Source: Candidatus Nanosynbacter sp. HMT-352 (GTDB lineage Bacteria; Patescibacteriota; Saccharimonadia; Saccharimonadales; Saccharimonadaceae). Taken from it: a DNA stretch of 64,000 bases. A program made the translations under genes and the position numbers. The notes under the pieces are model-generated. The model was given only the letters and a program-made list of their open reading frames with translations, made no database searches and had not been told where the DNA came from. Every line of letters starts with the position of its first letter. Positions within the stretch are counted from its first letter, which is position 1. Of the stretch, positions 8,095 to 15,031 are shown piece after piece. The DNA lies in the NCBI RefSeq assembly GCF_021222645.1, contig NZ_CP089520.1:124001-188000 (forward strand). Direction: 5' to 3'.

Positions 8095-9371
8095 TGAAGG
8101 AAATAACCAGGATTCATCTGGCAAAAACGGCGTTTAGTGTGGAAATTGACGCTAAGAAATCGCTAGAAAAATATCTTAATTCGATTCAGAAAAATATGCA
8201 CGCCGACGCGGAAGCGATGAAGGAAATTGAGGCACGAATGGTTGAGATTTTAGTCGAGCGTGGCGTGATGAAAGAGGGTATTATTAGCGACGATGACGTT
8301 TTGGCGATTAAAACTCAAATGGGCGAACCGCGCGATTTTTCGGATGATAGCGAGGATTCAACTGATGAATTGACGGATAATAACGAGAAGCCAGAAAAGC
8401 AATTGATGCGCGACACGGACGGGGCTGTCATTGGCGGCGTGTGCGCGGGAATCGCGGCATACTTTAATATCAATCCGTTGTGGGTGCGACTGATTGCAAT
8501 TATCTCGCCGTTCGTGACATTCGGTACAATGGTGCTGGTTTACCTCGCGATGTGGGTGTCAATGCCACCAGCAAAAACCGCGTCGGACAAATTACGAATG
8601 CGCGGGAAGCCAGTAACTTTGGCTGCACTTAAGGAAGCTTCCGCTGATGGAAGTTCAATTACGTCTGTCGGAAAAACTCCAATTGCGAAATTTTTCCAAT
8701 ATTTTGTCGGTGTTATGGTGCTACTTACGACGCTAGCGGTGCTGTTTGGGCTGATTGTTGGCGGAGCGCTCGGCGTTTCTGTGGTTGATATGTTCGGTGG
8801 TTTGGGTATGCAAATGTGGGCGTGGGGAGTATGGACTTCCTTGGCAATTGGCGGAATCGCGGCGGTGATATTTGGCGCAATTGCAACGCATAGCATATTC
8901 GCCTGGAGGGTCAATCGAATATCTGTGATTGCAATGATCGTGTCGGCGTCCGTTGTTTTTATGAGTTTGGCAAGCGCTGCAATATTTAGCGCTCACGCTG
9001 GCTTGGAATATGCACGTGAATCGCAGCAACTCACGAAGAAAGTGAATATCGATATTCCAGATACGACAAACGCTAATTCAATTTTTATCGATATGCCAGT
9101 GGGGAATGTTTCGCGAATAAATTCTGACAAATTTAAGGTGGAAGCGGAGTTTGTGGATTTACCAAAGGCGAATAAGCCAGAAATTAACGTGCGCCGTGAT
9201 GGCGATAAAATCGTGCTGTCCGTTTCTAAAAAGTGTAACGCGATATTCTTTGACGGTTGCTTGAATTTTTATAAGCCGATAACTGGCTTGAAAATTTATG
9301 CTCCTGCGGGCGTGAATGTTAGCGGTTTGTTTTATCAAAATTCGATTGAAGCAGAAAATTCCGAATCTTAA
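8094..9371 (+). CDS. PspC-domain membrane protein with DUF4097-like C-terminus
   Basis: A 425-aa protein whose ATG overlaps the PadR stop (TAATG). Residues 1-85 are a soluble helical region similar to those that precede PspC domains. The PspC domain spans about 100-160 (RDTDGAVIGGVCAGIAAYF...NPLWVRL). Three more hydrophobic segments follow at about 200-232, 240-265 and 275-302, and the last ~110 residues are beta-rich and extracytoplasmic, ending APAGVNVSGLFYQNS, like DUF4097 putative adhesin domains but short. PadR/ABC/PspC/DUF4097 gene sets occur in envelope-stress modules. The 3' end is one boundary of the 9.4-13.8 kb duplication. Confidence 0.82.
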   Translation: MKEITRIHLAKTAFSVEIDAKKSLEKYLNSIQKNMHADAEAMKEIEARMVEILVERGVMKEGIISDDDVLAIKTQMGEPRDFSDDSEDSTDELTDNNEKPEKQLMRDTDGAVIGGVCAGIAAYFNINPLWVRLIAIISPFVTFGTMVLVYLAMWVSMPPAKTASDKLRMRGKPVTLAALKEASADGSSITSVGKTPIAKFFQYFVGVMVLLTTLAVLFGLIVGGALGVSVVDMFGGLGMQMWAWGVWTSLAIGGIAAVIFGAIATHSIFAWRVNRISVIAMIVSASVVFMSLASAAIFSAHAGLEYARESQQLTKKVNIDIPDTTNANSIFIDMPVGNVSRINSDKFKVEAEFVDLPKANKPEINVRRDGDKIVLSVSKKCNAIFFDGCLNFYKPITGLKIYAPAGVNVSGLFYQNSIEAENSES

Positions 9372-9381
9372 GCTTGCACAT

Positions 9382-9410
9382 TTGAATGATTTTACCGCTA
9401 ATGCTACACT
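9382..9410 (+). promoter_or_regulatory. Orphan duplicate of the uppP promoter
   Basis: TTGAAT at 9382-9387, 17-base spacer, TACACT at 9405-9410, nearly identical to the promoter at 10948-10976. Here it leads only into an uppP remnant. Confidence 0.6.
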
Positions 9411-9436
9411 TGAAGGATGAAAGGTAATTTTTAAGC

Positions 9437-9489
9437 GTGGCTTAGTGTTGTTGATGCTGCTTAGCTTTGGTGTGATTTCTCACGTTTAG
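9437..9489 (+). pseudogene. Remnant of a second uppP copy (start joined to end)
   Basis: The bases before it match those before intact uppP, including the mini-ORF ATGAAAGGTAATTTTTAA and the GTGGCTT start. They then jump to a stretch reading LVLLMLLSFGVISHV then TAG in the frame of TTA at 9442, which matches the last residues of intact uppP (LVLLVMLGAGVISHV). About 790 bases are missing in between. This is the leftover of a deleted uppP copy after a tandem duplication. Confidence 0.8.
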
Positions 9490-9495
9490 ATATGA

Positions 9496-9524
9496 TTGAT
9501 TTTTCATATTGCTACATGTAGAAT
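9496..9524 (+). promoter_or_regulatory. Promoter of collagen-like gene 1
   Basis: TTGATT at 9496-9501, 17-base spacer, TAGAAT at 9519-9524. The same box arrangement recurs at 11849-11877 before gene 2. A CTACATGTAG palindrome overlaps the spacer/-10. Confidence 0.65.
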
Positions 9525-9569
9525 AAAAGCATAATCAATATAACTAAAATCTAAGGGGAGTGAATTATA

Positions 9570-10742
9570 GTGGAGCGAGAAAACACAAGAAAGCCTGCGT
9601 CAAAAGCTTTCGTGCTAAGTTTTTTTGTGATCACAATAATACTCATAATATTATTGTTTTTTATTAAGATTTCACCACGTGGAGTAATTGATCCGAATGC
9701 AGTTTCTATTCGTCAGGATTCGGGCGAGATTCAATATAAATATGCTGATGGTAATTGGCAGAAAATAGTTTCGCTTGAGGATTTGAAAAATAAGGATAAC
9801 AGCACTAATAAGGAAGATAACAAGAAAGAATCTAGTAAAACTGATAGTCGCGAAATTGAGATTCAGAAGAACTCCCTGTACATCCAGTGGCGATATACCG
9901 GGGAATCTGAATGGAAAAATATCATAGCCTACTCAGACTTAAAGGGCAAGGATGGCCGAGACGGTATTAACGGCCAGAACGGTAAAGATGGTAAAGATGG
10001 TCGAAACGGAGCTAATGGTGCTACAGGAGCGGCTAGCCAAAATGCTACTATTTCTGTAACTAATAGTACGCAGCCTTGTTCGACTGGGTTGACTGTAACT
10101 GGTAATGGCACGAATAATTTGGGGCTGAAATTTACTGGAAGCAATCTCCCGTCGGGTGGTAAAATTGATCAGATTTTAGCTAAGAAATCAGATAATGACT
10201 GTGATGTAGAGTGGAAGGACTCGTACGAGATTAGGGGTTCAGGTTCACCTGTAGGAAAAGTTACTGCTACCATGGGTGTGCGCTACGTTGATACCAGTAA
10301 GTCTCAGGGGGCTGTAAGATGGACTAAAACTGACGCTAATTCTAATAATGGCTGGAAAGTGTTGTATGGTGACACTGGCTGGATGAGCGTTCCTCAGATT
10401 CTATCCCCATCTATGAAAGCTAGCTCGGTAAAGATTAGGCGAATTAATCAGACTGTTTATCTTCAGGCTACTATTACAGAATGGGCATATGAATGGAATA
10501 GGGGTGGAACACCTCTACCTGATGGATTTAGGCCTAGATCTCAAATTCGATATTATATACCAGGGTTAGAAGGAGATTCAGACATACAATTAATTGTGAC
10601 GACTAATGGAACTATTAATGCTTACGGAGTGAATCCTCAACCAACCCCACCAGCATTTCCAGTGACTTTGACGGTTTCTTATTTAGCAGACGACTCGAAT
10701 GTTCCATGGCCAACAGGGTTACCGGGTACAGCTACATATTAA
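9570..10742 (+). CDS. Collagen-like type II membrane protein 1
   Basis: A 390-aa protein. A short basic cytoplasmic segment precedes one transmembrane helix (about 13-36), with no cleavage site evident, so the rest should be outside the cell. Residues 40-125 contain two related segments (SGEIQYKYADGNWQKI and SLYIQWRYTGESEWKNI). About ten Gly-X-Y triplets follow (from GKDGRDGINGQNG to GATGAA), then a ~230-residue C-terminal head with few Cys residues (CSTG, CDVEW). Gly-X-Y repeats form collagen triple helices, so this is probably a trimeric surface stalk with a distal head, plausibly for contact with the host cell. GTG start with AAGGGGAG upstream. It is a paralogue of 11922-13172. Confidence 0.8.
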   Translation: MERENTRKPASKAFVLSFFVITIILIILLFFIKISPRGVIDPNAVSIRQDSGEIQYKYADGNWQKIVSLEDLKNKDNSTNKEDNKKESSKTDSREIEIQKNSLYIQWRYTGESEWKNIIAYSDLKGKDGRDGINGQNGKDGKDGRNGANGATGAASQNATISVTNSTQPCSTGLTVTGNGTNNLGLKFTGSNLPSGGKIDQILAKKSDNDCDVEWKDSYEIRGSGSPVGKVTATMGVRYVDTSKSQGAVRWTKTDANSNNGWKVLYGDTGWMSVPQILSPSMKASSVKIRRINQTVYLQATITEWAYEWNRGGTPLPDGFRPRSQIRYYIPGLEGDSDIQLIVTTNGTINAYGVNPQPTPPAFPVTLTVSYLADDSNVPWPTGLPGTATY

Positions 10743-10772
10743 GTAGGTTGTTTGCGCCTAGCTAACAATAAG

Positions 10773-10800
10773 CTCCGTCTGTTAAATCCGGCGGGGTTTA
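10773..10800 (+). terminator. Rho-independent terminator of collagen-like gene 1
   Basis: Arms CTCCGTC (10773-10779) and GGCGGGG (10790-10796) followed by TTTA. It is a slightly mutated duplicate of the terminator at 13200-13230. Confidence 0.7.
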
Positions 10801-10937
10801 TTTATGGCGCAAAAGACCATTTGGATTACGCCGTAAGTCGCGGCTGGGTGGACTTTGAGCGTGGCGCTAAGGTGGCTGGTGCGAAGTTTTATTATTTGAA
10901 GGGCGATTTGGCTTTATTGGAAAATGCCGAATCTTAA
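10800..10937 (+). pseudogene. serS fragment, duplicate left by tandem duplication
   Basis: Bases about 10806-10931 are nearly identical to serS 13640-13764 and keep its reading frame (HLDYAVSRGWVDFERGAK, then YYLKGDLALLENA). Everything upstream in serS (promoter and first ~120 codons) is missing, and downstream the frame runs into sequence copied from the end of the PspC gene (AATCTTAAGCTTGCACA), where it stops. A 61-aa frame is open from 10752, but it is a scar, not a gene. Confidence 0.85.
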
Positions 10938-10947
10938 GCTTGCACAT

Positions 10948-10976
10948 TTGAATGATTTTACTGCTAATGCTACACT
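10948..10976 (+). promoter_or_regulatory. Promoter of uppP with leaderless mini-ORF
   Basis: TTGAAT at 10948-10953, 17-base spacer, TACACT at 10971-10976. Six bases later ATG AAA GGT AAT TTT TAA (10983-11000) starts, ending 2 bases before the uppP GTG. Confidence 0.65.
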
Positions 10977-11002
10977 TGAAGGATGAAAGGTAATTTTTAA
11001 TC

Positions 11003-11842
11003 GTGGCTTGGTGGCAAGCAATTATTCTCGGCGTAATTGAGGGAATTACGGAATTCTTACCGATTTCTTCGACTGGGCATTTGACGATTGCCGAGAAAAT
11101 GATGGGAATGCGAATTGACGATCCGAGCGTCGTGGCTTTTACGGCGATAATCCAGATCGGAGCAATTCTGGCGGCGGTGATTTATTTCTGGAGCGACATT
11201 TGGCGAATCCTGCAGGCTTGGTGGCGCGGTTTATGGTGGAAGCGAGCGCGTCGAAAGTTTGATTATAAATATGGTTGGGCGATTATTATTGGCTCAATTC
11301 CTATTGCGATTGTCGGATTATTATTCAAGCATGAAGTAGAAACGGTTCTGCGCAGTTTGTGGTTTGTGGCATTCGGGCTTATTGGCTGGAGCGTTGTTAT
11401 GTGGCTGGCTGACAATCGTGCGGTAAATAACAAGCGTGGCGAAACTGAGACGAGCTGGAAAGATACTCTGGCTATTGGCGCGGGGCAGTGCTTATCGCTC
11501 ATTCCAGGAGTTAGCCGTTCTGGCGCAACGATTTCAGTCGGTTTATTCCGTGGATTTGACCGCGTGTCGGTTACGAAGTTAAGTTTCTTCTTGGGTATTC
11601 CAGCGCTGTTCGCAGCAGGACTATTGGAAGTTGTTACCAAATATAAACACATTTCTGGTGGCGTTGGCTGGACTTCAACCATAATCGCCACGGTAATCTC
11701 ATTCGGTGTGGGATATTTAGCTGTTTCGTGGCTATTGAAGTTTATTCAGAGTAATAATTTTCGCCCATTCATAATTTATCGATTTGCATTAGGTTTGGTG
11801 TTATTGGTTATGCTTGGCGCGGGAGTGATTTCTCACGTTTAA
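11003..11842 (+). CDS. uppP: Undecaprenyl-diphosphatase UppP/BacA
   Basis: Recycles the undecaprenyl lipid carrier for peptidoglycan and other wall polymers and gives bacitracin tolerance. The 279-aa polytopic protein has the family motifs: EGITEFLPISSTGHL near residue 10-25 and PGVSRSGATIS near 165-177. GTG start; the GAAAGG that could serve as ribosome site lies inside a 5-codon mini-ORF whose stop is 2 bases upstream. This is the only intact copy after the local duplication; a remnant of the other lies at 9437-9489. Confidence 0.94.
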   Translation: MAWWQAIILGVIEGITEFLPISSTGHLTIAEKMMGMRIDDPSVVAFTAIIQIGAILAAVIYFWSDIWRILQAWWRGLWWKRARRKFDYKYGWAIIIGSIPIAIVGLLFKHEVETVLRSLWFVAFGLIGWSVVMWLADNRAVNNKRGETETSWKDTLAIGAGQCLSLIPGVSRSGATISVGLFRGFDRVSVTKLSFFLGIPALFAAGLLEVVTKYKHISGGVGWTSTIIATVISFGVGYLAVSWLLKFIQSNNFRPFIIYRFALGLVLLVMLGAGVISHV

Positions 11843-11848
11843 GTATGA

Positions 11849-11877
11849 TTGATTTTTGATTCGACTACATGTAAAAT
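11849..11877 (+). promoter_or_regulatory. Promoter of collagen-like gene 2
   Basis: TTGATT at 11849-11854, 17-base spacer, TAAAAT at 11872-11877; the duplicate of 9496-9524. Confidence 0.65.
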
Positions 11878-11921
11878 AAAAGCATAATCAATATAACTAA
11901 AATTTAAGGGAGTGAATTATA

Positions 11922-13172
11922 GTGGAGCGAGAAAACACAAGAAAGCCGGCATCAAAGGCATTTGTCTTGAGCCTGTTCGCTATAACAATAATATTAATAT
12001 TGCTACTATTTTTTATCTTTTGTAAGATGATGCCACGTGGCGGTTTTGACATAGATTCTATATCTGTTCGTCAGGACTCAGGCGAGATTCAGTATCAATA
12101 TTCAGGCGGCGATTGGAAGAAAATCATATCTCTTGATGAGCTCCGTGGTAAAGACGGTCGTAGTATTGAAGTCCAAAAAGGCTCTTTATACATCCAGTGG
12201 CGATATACCGGGGAATCTGAATGGAAAAATATCATAGCCTACTCAGACTTAAAGGGTAAGGACGGCCGAGACGGTAGAGACGGCAAGGACGGTCTTAATG
12301 GTCAGAATGGTAAAGATGGGCGAGACGGTATTAATGGTAAGAACGGTCTTCATGGTCAGAATGGTAGAGATGGCCAAAAAGGCGATAAAGGCGACACTGG
12401 TGCGGCGGGTCCCGCTGGGGCAACTGGAGCCATGGGAGCTACCGGTGCGACTGGTGCTACAGGGGCAGCTGGCCGAAATGCTACAATTTCTGTAACCAAT
12501 AGCACTCAGCCTTGCTCAACTGGATTGACTATTACCGGAAATGGTACAAGTAACCTAGGTTTGCAATTTACAGGTAAGAACTTTCCTGCGGGTGGTAAAA
12601 TAAATCAAGTACTCGGTAAGAAAACTGATGATGACTGTGACGTTGAGTGGAAAGATACGTACGAAATTCGCGGAACTGGTATGCCTGAGGGTAATGTTAA
12701 GGCTGGTGTTGGTACATACTATACTGATACAGCTGCTACAAACGGTGCCATTCGCTGGATTAAAACTCGTGGTAGTGATAAAACAGGCTGGAGGGTTGTA
12801 TACGGCGATACTGGCTGGAGAAGTGTTCCTCAAATTCTCTCAGCATCCATGAAAGCTAGCGTGGTTAAGGTTCGACGAATTAACAATACTGTTTATCTGT
12901 ACGCAGCTCTTACGGGCTGGGCGTATAACTGGAACGGTGGTGGTGCTTCGTTGCCAGATGGGCTGAGTCCTGGTTACCAGATGCAAGGTCCTTCTGCTGG
13001 ACGACGGGGTGACTCGTACTTGACTTGGATCGTTCAAACTGGTGGACAGATTAACGCTGAAACACCTGGCGCTCAGAGTCCAACACCACCACTCCCTCCA
13101 ATTGTTAGCGTATCGTATGTGCCAAACGACAATGTTCCATGGCCAACAACGTTACCTGGCACGGCTATGTAA
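11922..13172 (+). CDS. Collagen-like type II membrane protein 2
   Basis: A 416-aa paralogue of 9570-10742 with the same plan: basic N-terminus identical to copy 1 (MERENTRKPASKAFVLS), one transmembrane helix (about 13-37), a short stalk, a Gly-X-Y tract and a ~225-residue head. The tract is much longer here: 25 uninterrupted triplets (about residues 112-186), changing from GKD/GRD/GQN-type to GAT/GAA-type. The head begins NATISVTNSTQPCSTG as in copy 1 and diverges further on. GTG start with AAGGGAG upstream. Expected on the cell surface as a trimer. A 68-base block is identical to copy 1, which suggests gene conversion. Confidence 0.8.
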   Translation: MERENTRKPASKAFVLSLFAITIILILLLFFIFCKMMPRGGFDIDSISVRQDSGEIQYQYSGGDWKKIISLDELRGKDGRSIEVQKGSLYIQWRYTGESEWKNIIAYSDLKGKDGRDGRDGKDGLNGQNGKDGRDGINGKNGLHGQNGRDGQKGDKGDTGAAGPAGATGAMGATGATGATGAAGRNATISVTNSTQPCSTGLTITGNGTSNLGLQFTGKNFPAGGKINQVLGKKTDDDCDVEWKDTYEIRGTGMPEGNVKAGVGTYYTDTAATNGAIRWIKTRGSDKTGWRVVYGDTGWRSVPQILSASMKASVVKVRRINNTVYLYAALTGWAYNWNGGGASLPDGLSPGYQMQGPSAGRRGDSYLTWIVQTGGQINAETPGAQSPTPPLPPIVSVSYVPNDNVPWPTTLPGTAM

Positions 13173-13199
13173 GTAAATTATTTACACTTATCTAAAAAG

Positions 13200-13230
13200 C
13201 CCCGTCTGTTAAATCCGGCGGGGTTTATTT
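13200..13230 (+). terminator. Rho-independent terminator of collagen-like gene 2
   Basis: CCCCGTC (13200-13206) pairs with GGCGGGG (13217-13223), loop of 10, then TTTATTTA. Confidence 0.8.
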
Positions 13231-13250
13231 ATATATAGTCTATGTTGTTA

Positions 13251-13256
13251 TATAAT
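13251..13256 (+). promoter_or_regulatory. -10 of serS (leaderless)
   Basis: TATAAT ends 6 bases before the serS ATG; no Shine-Dalgarno. Confidence 0.7.
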
Positions 13257-13262
13257 TGAGAC

Positions 13263-14504
13263 ATGTTAGACATTAAGTTCATCAGGGAAAATGCCGATTT
13301 GGTACAAAAGTCGGCAAATGATAAAGGCTACAAAGTTGATATTGCTACGTTGTTGCAATTAGACGATGAGCGCCGCGATTTGCAGAAGCAGGTTGAAGCG
13401 CTACGTGAACAGCGGAATGTTATTTCAGCAAAGATGAAAGACGGCCGACCAGACCAAGAGTTAATTGATCAGGGTAAGCAATTGAAAGTTGAGCTAGCAG
13501 AGCGTGAGGGTTATTTGAAGTCGACCGAGGAAAAAGTTGCAGCAATTCTTAAAAACGTCCCGAATATCACTTTTGACGACGTGCCTCTGGGTGGCGAAGA
13601 AGATTCTGTTGAGGTAAAAGTTTATGGCGATTGTAAAACTGGTGCGAAGGACCACTTGGATTACGCTGTAAGTCGCGGCTGGGTGGACTTTGAACGTGGC
13701 GCTAAGGTGGCTGGTGCGAAGTTTTATTATTTGAAGGGCGATTTGGCTTTGCTGGAAAATGCCGTAACTCAATTTGCTTTGGATTACGTAACAAAGCAGG
13801 GCTTCACATTTATGACCGTGCCGCATATGGTCAATTTGCGAACAGCTGAGGGTGCGGGTTTTACTCCAAAGGGCGAGGGTAGTAACGAATATGTAGTTGA
13901 CGGCGAAGATTTGACGCTAATTGGTACGGCGGAAATGTCATTAACCGGCTATCATGCGGACGAAATTTTGGACGAAAAAGATTTGCCATTGCTATACGCT
14001 GGATATAGTCCTTGCTATCGAAAAGAGGCGGGAACATACGGCAAGCACACGCGTGGTCTGTTCCGAGTTCACCAGTTTAATAAGTTGGAAATGTACGCGT
14101 TCTGTCTGCCGGAGCAATCTAAAGAGATTCATGAGAAAATTCTTAGCGTTGAAGAGGCGCTTTGGCAGCAAATTGGGATTTCTTATCACGTGGTTAATAT
14201 CGCGGCGGGCGATTTGGGTGCACCGGCTGCAAAGAAATACGACATTGAATATTGGTCGCCAGTTGATCAAACTTACCGTGAGCTGACGAGTTGTTCAAAT
14301 TGTACTGATTATCAAGCTCGTGGCCTGAATATTCGAGTTCGCCGAGAAAATGGCACTATTGAATCTGTCCATACGTTGAATGGAACTGCGGTGTCGTTAG
14401 CGCGATCGCTGGTGGTGATTTTGGAGAATTTCCAGAATCCAGATGGAACTTTGACTGTCCCTGAAGTACTTCGTCCATATATGAATGGTCGTGACGTGAT
14501 ATAA
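13263..14504 (+). CDS. serS: Seryl-tRNA synthetase
   Basis: Charges tRNA-Ser. The 413-aa protein opens MLDIKFIRENADLVQKS, standard for SerRS, with the long antiparallel coiled-coil arm at about 30-105. The class II core follows: motif 2 near FRVHQFNKLEMYAFC and motif 3 NGTAVSLARSLVVILEN. It starts at an ATG 6 bases after TATAAT. Codons about 126-167 are the segment duplicated at 10806-10931, and codon ~167 marks the end of the duplicated unit. Confidence 0.95.
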   Translation: MLDIKFIRENADLVQKSANDKGYKVDIATLLQLDDERRDLQKQVEALREQRNVISAKMKDGRPDQELIDQGKQLKVELAEREGYLKSTEEKVAAILKNVPNITFDDVPLGGEEDSVEVKVYGDCKTGAKDHLDYAVSRGWVDFERGAKVAGAKFYYLKGDLALLENAVTQFALDYVTKQGFTFMTVPHMVNLRTAEGAGFTPKGEGSNEYVVDGEDLTLIGTAEMSLTGYHADEILDEKDLPLLYAGYSPCYRKEAGTYGKHTRGLFRVHQFNKLEMYAFCLPEQSKEIHEKILSVEEALWQQIGISYHVVNIAAGDLGAPAAKKYDIEYWSPVDQTYRELTSCSNCTDYQARGLNIRVRRENGTIESVHTLNGTAVSLARSLVVILENFQNPDGTLTVPEVLRPYMNGRDVI

Positions 14505-14505
14505 T
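14500..14505 (+). promoter_or_regulatory. Extended -10 of hpf overlapping the serS stop
   Basis: TGA-TATAAT; the serS TAA is at 14502-14504 inside it. The mRNA would have a ~22-base leader with AGGAGG. Confidence 0.65.
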
Positions 14506-14534
14506 AAAGAGCATATTAGTTAGTAGGAGGAAAA

Positions 14535-14906
14535 ATGATTAAGGATATTACAATTACTGGCGTTAAATATGAACTGAACGCCACAACAAAAAAATATGTT
14601 GAGCGAAAAATTGGTTCGTTGGGAAAATATTTGCCACGCCATGCCCGAAAGAGCGCGTCTGCAGATGTTAAGATTAGGCAGATTGACAATCCTGGCGGCA
14701 ACAAGTACGAGGTTGAAGTTATTATCAATGTGCCAGATAAGAAAATTGTAGCTAAGGATTCAACCATGAACGTTTTGGCGGCAGTGGATATCGTTGAAGC
14801 TAGGCTGAATGGTCAAGTTCGTAAGTATAAAGACGATGTTCTGGCGCATGTTGGCGGAAGTCGTGGGGTTTTGGCGAAGCTGAAGCGAACTTTCGGTCGA
14901 AAATAA
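14535..14906 (+). CDS. hpf: Ribosome hibernation/stability factor, short HPF/RaiA family
   Basis: A 123-aa protein with the S30AE beta-alpha-beta fold pattern (ITITGVKYELNATTKKYVERKI, then YEVEVIINVPDK and a long helix). It lacks the C-terminal dimerisation domain of long HPF, so it is the short type, which binds the 30S decoding region and inactivates or protects ribosomes. Ribosome site AGGAGG 6-7 bases upstream. Its own -10 overlaps the serS stop and it ends with a terminator, so it is a single-gene unit. Confidence 0.85.
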   Translation: MIKDITITGVKYELNATTKKYVERKIGSLGKYLPRHARKSASADVKIRQIDNPGGNKYEVEVIINVPDKKIVAKDSTMNVLAAVDIVEARLNGQVRKYKDDVLAHVGGSRGVLAKLKRTFGRK

Positions 14907-14927
14907 TTGATAGATGAAATTGACAGG

Positions 14928-14960
14928 AAAGCGTTCAGATTCTGGGCGCTTTTTCTTTTC
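14928..14960 (+). terminator. Terminator of hpf
   Basis: AAAGCGTTC pairs with GGGCGCTTT (two G-U pairs) around loop AGATTCT, followed by TTTTTCTTTTC. Confidence 0.75.
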
Positions 14961-14978
14961 AAATTGCCCGAAAAAAGT

Positions 14979-14984
14979 TATAAT
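14979..14984 (+). promoter_or_regulatory. -10 of secA
   Basis: TATAAT 47 bases before the chosen secA ATG (15032), so this mRNA has a short leader. Confidence 0.5.
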
Positions 14985-15031
14985 AAAAGAAGTTTTTGAA
15001 AATGCCTGAAAGTGAGGGAGTTTTAAGGTTT

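Noticed and set aside
10752-10937. 61-codon ORF after collagen-like gene 1
   Set aside because: It is a terminator plus a serS fragment plus copied PspC-tail sequence; a duplication scar, not a gene.
12240-12480. Regular repeats as a CRISPR or minisatellite
   Set aside because: They are codons for Gly-X-Y triplets of the collagen-like protein, in frame throughout.
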